Below, piece by piece: positions 1 through 5,429 of a stretch of DNA of 8,624 nucleotides (position 1 is the stretch's first letter; every line of letters starts with the position of its first letter). This DNA is from JBDHZU01 sp039812085 (GTDB taxonomy: Bacteria > Actinomycetota > Actinomycetes > S36-B12 > UBA10799), in contig JBDHZU010000085.1 of the NCBI GenBank assembly GCA_039812085.1, positions 1 to 8,624 of the forward strand. Direction: 5' to 3'. A program made the position numbers and the translations under genes. Below the pieces are notes generated by a model, which ran no database searches, was not told the DNA's origin, and saw nothing but the letters and a program-made list of their open reading frames with translations.

Positions 1-1
1 A

Positions 2-526
2 AGCCGGTCTGTGCGCGACGTCGAGATCGTGATGAGGGCTCGTCACGACGCCGATTTGCCGCGAATCGTCGGTAATCGTGGGGCATCTGGAATCGACGGA
101 CTCATCTCCACTGCGTGGGGACTCGCCCTTGCTCACGACGACGAGACCTACGGAGGCGGACGAACTGTTGCCGTGTTTGGCGACCTTGCCTTCCTGCACG
201 ATCACAACGGTCTGCTGACCCAACTCGGCGAACGTCAACCTGATCTAACGATTGTTGTCATCGACAACGATGGCGGTGGAATCTTCTCGTCTTTGGAACA
301 AGGACAGGAACAGTTTGCCGATCACTTCGAGTTGTTGTTCGGCACTCCGCCTGGGCGTGACCTATGCGCAGTGGCACAGGCTGCTGGTGTTGCGGCTGTT
401 CGCGTCACCGATCACGAAAGTTTGGTTGCGGCGCTGGCTCAACCGGCAGATGGGGTCTCGGTCATCATCGCGTCTACAGCTGACCGAGCAGTTGAACACC
501 ACACTCGTACTCAACTGGGTAAGTAG
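2..526 (+). CDS. menD: MenD, 2-succinyl-5-enolpyruvyl-6-hydroxy-3-cyclohexene-1-carboxylate synthase (C-terminal part, 5' truncated by window)
   Basis: Thiamine-diphosphate enzyme of menaquinone synthesis. It decarboxylates 2-oxoglutarate and adds the resulting unit to isochorismate, giving SEPHCHC; it is cytosolic. The frame is open to the left edge, so only the last ~174 residues are visible, roughly the C-terminal third of a ~550-residue family. What is seen: an N-terminal 'SVRDVE' like the MenD 'SMPVRD' stretch, 'NRGASGIDG', the cofactor-site motif 'GDLAFLHDHNGLL', and 'VVIDNDGGGIFSSLEQ', which holds the Mg/ThDP-binding N-D-G-G-G region typical of actinobacterial MenD. The GTG at 11 is in frame but internal to the conserved domain and is not the start. 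The gene stops with TAG two bases before the stop of the convergent MarR gene. Its substrate comes from MenF, encoded on the other strand from 2733 to 4010. Confidence 0.96.
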   Translation, partial: SRSVRDVEIVMRARHDADLPRIVGNRGASGIDGLISTAWGLALAHDDETYGGGRTVAVFGDLAFLHDHNGLLTQLGERQPDLTIVVIDNDGGGIFSSLEQGQEQFADHFELLFGTPPGRDLCAVAQAAGVAAVRVTDHESLVAALAQPADGVSVIIASTADRAVEHHTRTQLGK

Positions 527-528
527 GG

Positions 529-981
529 CTAACCCCGCTCGCGCTGAGCGCACTCGTGCGCGTTGCGATCAATGCGCTGCATTAGTTTGGCGAGCGCTTT
601 CTTTTCCCGTTCTGACAATGCGATAAAGCCTTCTGGTGGGCGGTCCATCATCGCGGAGAACGTCGCCACAACGTCGGTGCCGTGATCGGTCAATACCAAG
701 TCGCGTGAGCGGCGATCGGTTTCTCCCGGCTGTCGAACAACAAGGTCCAGTTCTTCCAAGCGATCCACAAGTCGGGTCAGGTGGGAGCGGTCCGAGCCGA
801 GAGATTCTGCAATGGCCCCCATGGGAAGCGGGCCTTCTCGGGAGATGCGAAACAAAGTCATTGCCTGCAAAGGGGAGAGGTCGATCTCGCGGGCGGCGGC
901 TTTTACCTGAGCCTGCTGGTCAAAGACGAGTTCACGCATGCGTCGCCACGCTTGAACAGCGGGATCGGATGAGTCGTTCAT
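529..981 (-). CDS. MarR-family winged-helix transcriptional regulator
   Basis: Likely dimeric repressor of the divergent exporter gene and of itself. The 150-residue product has the usual MarR length. Residues ~36-101 form the winged helix-turn-helix: the recognition region is 'AIAESLGSDRSHLTRLVDRLEELDLV' in pieces at ~56-81, followed by the wing with the family's D-R-R-S pattern ('TDRRSRDLVLTDHG', ~88-101). The flanking N- and C-terminal helices would dimerise. I chose the ATG at 981 because GAGGGAGG (988-995) lies 6 nt upstream; an in-frame longer form from 1014 would begin inside the operator region. MarR proteins usually bind small phenolic or drug-like ligands that release them from DNA; the ligand here is unknown. 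Tail-to-tail with menD, 2 nt apart. Confidence 0.92.
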   Translation of the reverse strand: MNDSSDPAVQAWRRMRELVFDQQAQVKAAAREIDLSPLQAMTLFRISREGPLPMGAIAESLGSDRSHLTRLVDRLEELDLVVRQPGETDRRSRDLVLTDHGTDVVATFSAMMDRPPEGFIALSEREKKALAKLMQRIDRNAHECAQRERG

Positions 982-987
982 CACGTT

Positions 988-995
988 CCTCCCTC
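988..995 (-). promoter_or_regulatory. Ribosome binding site that fixes the MarR start
   Basis: On the minus strand this reads GAGGGAGG, a near-ideal Shine-Dalgarno. It ends 6 nt before the ATG at 981. It argues for the 150-residue product over a longer in-frame one beginning at 1014. Confidence 0.8.
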
Positions 996-1007
996 GTGGG
1001 CAACAGG

Positions 1008-1036
1008 TTGACAATAGTCAACTATCCCGCAATAGT
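1008..1036 (+). promoter_or_regulatory. Predicted promoter of the MFS exporter gene
   Basis: A perfect -35 hexamer TTGACA (1008-1013) is followed after 17 bp by AATAGT (1031-1036), a 4/6 match to TATAAT. Transcription would start near 1043, leaving a leader of ~80 nt. The left palindrome (1014-1025) fills the spacer and the right one (1031-1044) covers the -10, so a bound repressor would block polymerase. This is inferred from pattern only. Confidence 0.45.
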
Positions 1037-1044
1037 TGACTATT
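1014..1044. promoter_or_regulatory. Twin palindromic operator between the MarR gene and the MFS gene
   Basis: Two near-identical palindromes are visible: ATAGT-CA-ACTAT at 1014-1025 and AATAGT-TG-ACTATT at 1031-1044, with centres 18 bp apart. They are reverse complements of each other, so together they also form a perfect 13-bp inverted repeat (1013-1025 and 1032-1044) with a 6-nt spacer. A further overlapping repeat is GTTGAC-AATA-GTCAAC (1007-1022). The size and AT-rich symmetry fit MarR-dimer sites, and the location between the regulator and its divergent partner makes this the obvious operator. Binding by this MarR protein is inferred. Confidence 0.75.
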
Positions 1045-1049
1045 AGCAA
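1021..1049 (-). promoter_or_regulatory. Predicted promoter of the MarR gene
   Basis: On the minus strand TTGCTA (1049-1044) and GATAGT (1026-1021) are separated by 17 bp, each a 4/6 match to consensus. The -10 lies in the left palindrome and the spacer is filled by the right palindrome, which suggests autorepression. Transcription would start near 1014, giving a ~33-nt leader that contains the strong Shine-Dalgarno. Weak hexamers, so tentative. Confidence 0.35.
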
Positions 1050-1073
1050 ATATGGATAAACGTCCACTATTTG
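1047..1073 (+). promoter_or_regulatory. Imperfect inverted repeat in the exporter leader
   Basis: CAAATA plus TGGA (1047-1056) pairs with TCCA plus TATTTG (1063-1066 and 1068-1073), with one bulged C at 1067 and a 6-nt loop: a 10-bp stem. It lies just after the operator and contains another ACTATT half-site (1066-1071). It could be a leader-RNA hairpin or an auxiliary repressor site. Confidence 0.4.
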
Positions 1074-1125
1074 ATTCTCATACTTTGCCGTTCCGGGCCT
1101 TCTGCCCATTCTTCAAGGAGACCAC

Positions 1126-2712
1126 ATGGCTGCTAACGCTGACGTGATGCCGAGCGAGGACGTGTCGCCTGAGTATCCGACTGGTCGAGCACTCCAACTC
1201 ATCTTCGGCGCGCTCATGCTGGTGATGTTCTTGGCTGCACTTGACCAGACCATCGTGTCCACTGCGCTTCCCACCATCACCAGTGATCTTGGTGGGCTGA
1301 ACCAGCTTGCTTGGGTAGTCACGTCCTACCTGCTGGCCAGCACAGCAAGCACCCCTATCTGGGGCAAGGTGTCCGACCTCCTTGGCCGCAAGCGTGTGCT
1401 GCAGACTGCCGTCGTCGTCTTCCTGTTCGGGTCTGCCCTGGCGGGAATGTCGCAGACGATGTGGCAACTCATCGCCACTCGCGCTATTCAAGGTCTGGGT
1501 GCCGGTGGACTGATGGTGCTCGTGATGGCCACCATCGCCGACGTTGTATCCCCTCGTGACCGTGGTAAGTACACCGGCATCTTTGGTGCCGTCTTTGCGG
1601 TCGCCATGATCATTGGCCCACTGCTTGGTGGCTTCTTTGTTCAGCACATCAGTTGGCGATGGATCTTCTACATCAACCTGCCCATTGGAATTGTGGCCCT
1701 CGTGGTGCTCGCCTCGGTGCTGCATCTGAAGCCCACGCATCGCGATGTCGTCATCGACTGGCTTGGCGCGGCACTCATGGTGTCGAGCGTTGTGCTGGCG
1801 CTACTCGTCGTCGAATGGGGTGGCCGGACGCATCCGTGGGGTTCACCGCTGATCATTGGAATGATCATTGCGTCGGTCGTCTTGGGTGTGTTGTTCGTTC
1901 TGCAAGAACTGCGCACGCCAGAACCGTTAGTGCCGATGGCCATGTTCAAGATTCGGGTATTCACCGTCGTGTCGATCATGAGCTTTTTGCTTGGTTTCGC
2001 CATGTTCGGAGCCATCGTCTACTTGCCGATCTTCCTGCAGGTGGTGCAGTCACATACGCCCACGATGTCCGGCTTGATGCTGTTGCCGATGATGGCGGGA
2101 ATGCTCACTACATCTGTGATTTCTGGCCGGATGGTGACCAACACCGGTCGTTACAAGAGCTTGCCCATCGTGGGAACGTTCCTGGCCACTATCGGACTGG
2201 TGCTGTTCATCTTCCTGCGGGTGGGAACTCCCTATTGGCAGATCGTGATTGCCATGCTCGTCCTGGGTATCGGCATGGGTATGTTCATGCAGGTCCTGGT
2301 GATTGCGGTTCAGAACGCCGTGAGCCCTAAGGACATTGGCGCGGCCACATCAGGTGCCACCTTCTTCCGATCCATGGGTGGTTCGTTCGGAACCGCTGTC
2401 CTGGGTGCAGTGCTGACCTCAGCACTGGCTAGCCAGTTGGCGCAGCGACTACCCGGAGCTGCCGGTGCGGCAGTGGCGGCCGGGGGAGAAAGTTCCATGT
2501 CCACTATTCACAGCCTGCCCGAAGCATTACAAGCGCCGGTCTTGGAATCGTTCACCCACGCCATCGACCAGGTATTCATCGTTGGTGCTCCGATCATGGC
2601 CTTAGCGTTCGTGGTGTCGTTCTTCTTGCCGGAGATCCCACTGCGCCACGGCCCCACGGTCGAGGAATCAATTGCGGATACAGCACCTACTGGCCCGGAG
2701 GCCATGGTCTGA
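1126..2712 (+). CDS. DHA2 (EmrB/QacA-type) MFS drug:H+ antiporter, 14 predicted TM helices
   Basis: Inner-membrane proton-driven exporter of the 14-helix DHA2 family; the substrate is unknown, probably hydrophobic drugs or toxic metabolites. The product is 528 residues, standard for the family. Visible MFS motifs: D1 'LDQTIVSTALPTI' (~39-51), motif A 'GKVSDLLGRKR' (~80-90), motif B 'RAIQGLGAGG' with its conserved Arg (~119-128), motif C 'GPLLGGFF' (~164-171), then 'WRWIFYINLPIG' (~178-189). The rest is a run of hydrophobic helices, with a hydrophilic-to-Ala/Gly-rich loop near residues 440-465 before the last helix. The start is ATG 1126, with AAGGAG (1115-1120) 5 nt upstream. Divergent from, and probably repressed by, the MarR protein through the twin palindromes. 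Its 3' end lies 20 bp from the convergent menF stop. Confidence 0.95.
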   Translation: MAANADVMPSEDVSPEYPTGRALQLIFGALMLVMFLAALDQTIVSTALPTITSDLGGLNQLAWVVTSYLLASTASTPIWGKVSDLLGRKRVLQTAVVVFLFGSALAGMSQTMWQLIATRAIQGLGAGGLMVLVMATIADVVSPRDRGKYTGIFGAVFAVAMIIGPLLGGFFVQHISWRWIFYINLPIGIVALVVLASVLHLKPTHRDVVIDWLGAALMVSSVVLALLVVEWGGRTHPWGSPLIIGMIIASVVLGVLFVLQELRTPEPLVPMAMFKIRVFTVVSIMSFLLGFAMFGAIVYLPIFLQVVQSHTPTMSGLMLLPMMAGMLTTSVISGRMVTNTGRYKSLPIVGTFLATIGLVLFIFLRVGTPYWQIVIAMLVLGIGMGMFMQVLVIAVQNAVSPKDIGAATSGATFFRSMGGSFGTAVLGAVLTSALASQLAQRLPGAAGAAVAAGGESSMSTIHSLPEALQAPVLESFTHAIDQVFIVGAPIMALAFVVSFFLPEIPLRHGPTVEESIADTAPTGPEAMV

Positions 2713-2713
2713 C

Positions 2714-2732
2714 CTGAGCAGCGCTTGCTCGG
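2714..2732. terminator. Short hairpin between convergent MFS and menF genes (weak terminator candidate)
   Basis: GAGCA (2716-2720) and TGCTC (2726-2730) are inverted with a 5-nt loop. A T-G wobble and a C-G pair extend the stem to 7 bp (2714-2732). No T-run follows on either strand, so at best it is a weak or factor-assisted bidirectional terminator. It fills nearly the entire 20-bp gap. Confidence 0.25.
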
Positions 2733-4010
2733 TTAAGACCAGAGCGCTTCGCGCATCGCGAGTAGCTTGGCTTCGCTCTCGGCCACTTCGGCGGCCGGGC
2801 GCGAGCCAGCCACGATGCCGCAGCCGGCGAAAAGTCGGATGCGATGTGGATCGGTTTGGTCGATCTCGCCGCAGCGAAGTGCGATTCCAAACTCGCCGTC
2901 TCCACGGGCGTCCATCCAACCCACCGGTCCGGCATAGCGGGAACGCTGCAGCGGCTCAATCTGACGAATCAGATCGCGGGCACGTTCGGTAGGAGTGCCA
3001 CACACAGCGGCCGTGGGGTGCAGCGAGGCAGCGAGAGCGAGGACGCTGGTGTCGCCAGCGAGCATGCCGGTGACATCAGTCGCGAGGTGCTGAACATTCG
3101 CCAGACGCAGCACGCTCGGGTGAGACGGCACATCCAAGTCGGTGCAGTGAGTCGCCAATGCTTTGGCCACTGATCGCACCGCGTACTCGTGCTCGACTTT
3201 GTCCTTGTCCGAGTCCATCAACTCGCGGGCCAATTGCCCATCCATGCTGGCGTCGGCATCGGTACGAACCGTTCCTGCCAACACTCGTGAAGTGATGCGA
3301 TCTCCTGTCCGACGAACCAGTAGTTCTGGGGTTGCTCCAACTAATCCGTCGACCGCAAAAGCCCAACATTGCGGGTAGGCCGCTGCCAGACGATTCAACA
3401 GGTGTCGAGGGTCGATCGGGTTTTCTGTGGTGGCGTGCAAGTCGCGCGCCAAGACCACTTTGTCGAGTTCGCCGCGAGTGATGCGTTCGACTGCGTTGGA
3501 TACCTCGGATGCCCAGGCATCAACGGCCTGTGGATCGGTGTGCCAGGTGACTCGGCCCGGAGTGGTGATTCGTTCCGTGGTGTCTGTGATTGCAGTCGTA
3601 GCCTCGCGTAGACGAGCCAGCCCTTCCGAACTATCGGCAGTCAGCGTTAACCAGGACTTGCCCTCGCGATGTCCAACCACCACTGCGGGCACAACCAGCA
3701 CGCTGATGGATTGCTCGACGTCGTCAGGGTCGGCGTCGAATGCGAATGATCCAAATGCGATTGGACCAGAACCGCTGGCCAGAACAGCGTCGTCCACGTT
3801 GGCTTGGTCGCCGACTCGTGACCACCAGCGGTTCGCTCGGGAGAATCGTTCGTCACCAGTGACTTCGTAGCGTGCGGCTTCCCCCCAGCCCACGAGTCCT
3901 TCACCATGCCGAACCCAAGCCAATGCGCCCTGTGCGGGCAGTGCCGCCAGCAGTTCGATTGCGTCGTCGAATACGACAGTCGCCGAATACAAGGTCGGCA
4001 CATCAGTCAC
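2733..4010 (-). CDS. menF: Isochorismate synthase MenF
   Basis: Mg-dependent conversion of chorismate to isochorismate, the committed step of menaquinone synthesis, feeding MenD. The 425-residue product has the full chorismate-binding domain in its C-terminal ~260 residues. 'LDKVVLARD' (~182-190) holds the likely general-base Lys184, and 'GATPELL' (~225-231) the likely general-acid Glu229, by analogy with EntC and E. coli MenF. Also seen are 'RVLAGT' (~242-247), 'DKVEHEY' (~270-276), 'LHPTAAVCGTP' (~330-340), 'GPVGWMDARGDGEF' (~361-374) and 'AGCGIVAGSRPAAEVAESEAK' in parts (~395-415), with the metal-binding Glu residues. The N-terminal ~160 residues are the variable MenF/DhbC-type region. The GTG at 4010 follows an in-frame TAA, so no longer start exists. 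GGAG lies 12 nt upstream (long spacing), and TAATCT 6 nt upstream allows a leaderless start. The MazF-like gene ends 38 nt upstream on the same strand. Confidence 0.94.
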   Translation of the reverse strand: MTDVPTLYSATVVFDDAIELLAALPAQGALAWVRHGEGLVGWGEAARYEVTGDERFSRANRWWSRVGDQANVDDAVLASGSGPIAFGSFAFDADPDDVEQSISVLVVPAVVVGHREGKSWLTLTADSSEGLARLREATTAITDTTERITTPGRVTWHTDPQAVDAWASEVSNAVERITRGELDKVVLARDLHATTENPIDPRHLLNRLAAAYPQCWAFAVDGLVGATPELLVRRTGDRITSRVLAGTVRTDADASMDGQLARELMDSDKDKVEHEYAVRSVAKALATHCTDLDVPSHPSVLRLANVQHLATDVTGMLAGDTSVLALAASLHPTAAVCGTPTERARDLIRQIEPLQRSRYAGPVGWMDARGDGEFGIALRCGEIDQTDPHRIRLFAGCGIVAGSRPAAEVAESEAKLLAMREALWS

Positions 4011-4048
4011 GTCGTCAGATTACTCCGCAGAGAGATTGGTCGGCTGGA

Positions 4049-4396
4049 CTAGCCCAATGAGAGAGCAGTCCGCAGGCCTGCGTCAATCTCGGTCATGAGT
4101 TGAGCTGGTACTTCTCCAACTTGTTGTCCGAGGCGGTTCTTATCCAAGGTCACGATCTGAGTGACATTTGCAACGCTGTTCTTCGGTAGTCCAGTTGCGC
4201 TCTTCGGAAGGTAGGAATTGCCGGGAAGAAGGGCAAGGGTCTCGTTGGAAGTCAGTGTGACCACCGTGACTGTCTTAATAGTGCTGGTGTTAAGGACATC
4301 GGCAGAAATGACTATGACTGGACGACGTTTGGCAGGAGTGCTGTCTTCTGGTTGACCAAGTTCTGCCCAGTGGATATTCCTCCGCTTGATCACCAT
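4049..4396 (-). CDS. mazF: MazF/PemK-family endoribonuclease toxin
   Basis: Toxin of a type II toxin-antitoxin pair; the family cleaves RNA at short single-stranded motifs to slow growth. The 115-residue product is the normal length. Seen: the N-terminal 'IKRRNIHWAELGQP', the loop and strand 'AKRRPVIVIS' with Arg25 at the position of the MazF catalytic arginine, 'TVVTLTSN' with a candidate catalytic Thr near 49, and 'SVANVTQIVTLDKNRLG', the usual family stretch before the final helix (~95-112). The domain looks intact, with no frameshift. The ATG at 4396 overlaps the antitoxin stop by 7 nt (ATGGTGA), indicating translational coupling. Sampled 60-base rows here are ~47-52% GC, against 67-73% in sampled menF and menG rows, suggesting transfer. 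The cleavage specificity cannot be read from sequence. Confidence 0.92.
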   Translation of the reverse strand: MVIKRRNIHWAELGQPEDSTPAKRRPVIVISADVLNTSTIKTVTVVTLTSNETLALLPGNSYLPKSATGLPKNSVANVTQIVTLDKNRLGQQVGEVPAQLMTEIDAGLRTALSLG

Positions 4397-4632
4397 TCGG
4401 AGTTCTCCAAAGTCTCAAGACCAACAGCTTCGACATCCTCATCGCGTAGGTCTGCAGGATCGATGAGTTCCAGGGCCTGAGCAACCCTCCGTTCAAGTGA
4501 CGACGCCTCAAGAAGATTGAGATAACTTTCGGCCGCTTTGGTGAAGAACTCTGAACGATTCCAACCAAGCTCATGAACGGCTGCTTCAACTTTGCGGTAG
4601 GTGTCATCGGGAACTGAGATTGCTGTCTTCAT
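4390..4632 (-). CDS. MazE-like ribbon-helix-helix antitoxin
   Basis: DNA-binding antitoxin that neutralises the downstream MazF-like toxin and should autorepress the pair. The 80-residue product starts 'MKTAISVPDDTYRKVEAAV', the beta-strand and first helix of the ribbon-helix-helix fold (~1-20), followed by 'LGWNRSEFFTKAAESYL' (~22-38) for the second helix. The acidic C-terminal half (~45-80, ending in Trp) is the expected flexible toxin-binding tail. I chose the ATG at 4632 because the fold begins exactly there; an in-frame longer form from 4710 would carry 26 residues of no family resemblance and would swallow the promoter. No clear Shine-Dalgarno is present, but TATACT lies 6 nt upstream, which suggests a leaderless transcript. 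It overlaps the toxin gene by 7 nt. Confidence 0.9.
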   Translation of the reverse strand: MKTAISVPDDTYRKVEAAVHELGWNRSEFFTKAAESYLNLLEASSLERRVAQALELIDPADLRDEDVEAVGLETLENSEW

Positions 4633-4638
4633 GGGGTA

Positions 4639-4667
4639 AGTATAACCGGGTATAACTGCTGTTTCAG
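4639..4667 (-). promoter_or_regulatory. Predicted promoter of the toxin-antitoxin pair, leaderless type
   Basis: On the minus strand CTGAAA (4667-4662, 4/6 to the -35 consensus) and TATACT (4644-4639, 5/6 to the -10) are 17 bp apart. The ATG at 4632 lies 6 nt past the -10, so transcription should begin on or next to the start codon. This fits the absence of a ribosome binding site. Confidence 0.55.
4640..4656. promoter_or_regulatory. Candidate autoregulatory operator of the toxin-antitoxin pair
   Basis: A 7-bp direct repeat GTATAAC occurs at 4640-4646 and 4650-4656, period 10 bp. Inside it TATAACCGGGTATA (4641-4654) is palindromic except for one mismatched pair. It overlaps the predicted -10. 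Ribbon-helix-helix repressors typically bind short tandem or inverted sites over their own promoter, which is the reason for the call. Confidence 0.5.
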
Positions 4668-4680
4668 TCGGACGTTTCAG
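4661..4680. repeat. 7-bp direct repeat GTTTCAG in the divergent antitoxin/menG region
   Basis: GTTTCAG appears at 4661-4667 and again at 4674-4680, spaced 13 bp. The first copy overlaps the predicted antitoxin -35. It could be a second regulator site in the space shared with menG, or chance in a short region. Confidence 0.3.
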
Positions 4681-4702
4681 CCCTGTGGATGAACCGAGGG
4701 AT

Positions 4703-4738
4703 ATGCCCACATCGTCTTCCGCGTACGGTCATGGGCAT
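4703..4738 (+). promoter_or_regulatory. Inverted repeat able to cover the menG start codon
   Basis: ATGCCCA (4703-4709) is the exact reverse complement of TGGGCAT (4732-4738), which includes the first two bases of the chosen menG ATG (4737) and most of the alternative ATG at 4731. A G-U pair extends it to 8 bp, and the 22-nt loop carries a small CCG-CGTA-CGG hairpin (4719-4728). If the transcript starts upstream of 4703 this stem would hide the start. Alternatively TACGGT (4724-4729), 7 nt before 4737, is a -10-like element and menG is leaderless; the stem would then not exist in RNA. Confidence 0.35.
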
Positions 4739-5426
4739 GACATCGGCAGATCTGGACAAGCAACCGCATGAGGTTGCTGGAATGTTCGACCAGGTGGCGA
4801 AGCGCTACGACATCACGAATGACGTGTTGTCGGCCGGGCAAACACGTGCCTGGCGTAAGGCAGTGCTCAAGGCGGTGGATCCCAAGCCGGGCGATGTGAT
4901 CTTGGATCTGGCGGCTGGTACGGGCACGAGTTCGGTGCCATTCCGACAGGCGGGCGCGCAGGTTGTGCCATGCGACTTCTCGCTGGGAATGCTGCAGGTC
5001 GGTCGTGAGCGCGAACCGCAACTGAACTTTGTCGCGGGTGATGGAATGCGACTTCCGTTTGCTGATGACAGTTTCGATGCCGTGACGATCAGCTTCGGGT
5101 TGCGCAACATCGTCGATCCGCAAGCGGGGCTGGCAGAAATGCGTCGCGTGACCAAGCCGGGCGGACGTCTGGTCGTCTGTGAGTTCTCCAGTCCCACTAA
5201 CTCGGTCGTTCGTACGGCTTACCTCGAGTACCTGATGAAGGCATTGCCCAAGGTGGCCACCACGGTGTCATCCAACCCTGATGCTTACGTCTACCTGGCG
5301 GAGTCAATCCGTGCGTGGCCAGATCAGCCAGGACTCGCGTCCCTGATTGGTCAGGCGGGTTGGTCAAAGGTCGCATGGCGAAATTTGTCTGGCGGCATCG
5401 TCGCCCTGCATCGAGCAACTGCCTGA
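4737..5426 (+). CDS. menG: Demethylmenaquinone methyltransferase (UbiE/MenG)
   Basis: SAM-dependent C-methylation of demethylmenaquinone, the last ring step of menaquinone synthesis, on the membrane-facing quinone head group. The 229-residue product is the usual length. Seen: the N-terminal 'DKQPHEVAGMFDQVAKRYDITNDVLS' in parts, whose 'YDITNDVLS' is the first UbiE signature; SAM motif I 'ILDLAAGTGTSS' (~60-71); 'DGMRLPFADDSFDAV', the acidic loop and motif II; 'FGLRNIVD'; and 'RRVTKPGGRLVVCEFSSP', the second UbiE signature. I start at ATG 4737 because homologues begin 'MTxADLDKQPHEV'; ATG 4731 adds only Met-Gly, and an in-frame ATG at 4689 would add 16 residues of no family resemblance. No Shine-Dalgarno is visible. 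Followed 3 nt later by the GGCT-fold gene, so probably a two-gene operon. Confidence 0.95.
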   Translation: MTSADLDKQPHEVAGMFDQVAKRYDITNDVLSAGQTRAWRKAVLKAVDPKPGDVILDLAAGTGTSSVPFRQAGAQVVPCDFSLGMLQVGREREPQLNFVAGDGMRLPFADDSFDAVTISFGLRNIVDPQAGLAEMRRVTKPGGRLVVCEFSSPTNSVVRTAYLEYLMKALPKVATTVSSNPDAYVYLAESIRAWPDQPGLASLIGQAGWSKVAWRNLSGGIVALHRATA

Positions 5427-5429
5427 ACG

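Noticed and set aside
1078..1740. 220-residue minus-strand open frame opposite the exporter gene
   Set aside because: It is a mirror of the exporter's codon pattern, rich in His, Gln, Asp and Gly with no domain, and it runs into the operator region. The plus-strand protein has all the MFS motifs.
1653..2330. 225-residue plus-strand frame inside the exporter gene
   Set aside because: Frame-shifted shadow, rich in Arg, His, Ala and Gly with no hydrophobic segments or motifs.
4633..4710. N-terminal extension of the antitoxin to an upstream ATG at 4710
   Set aside because: It would overlap the predicted promoter and operator and adds 26 residues unlike the ribbon-helix-helix family, which begins exactly at 4632.
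4689..4736. Earlier menG start at 4689
   Set aside because: It adds residues with no resemblance to UbiE proteins and has no ribosome binding site; homologues begin close to 'ADLDKQPHEV'.
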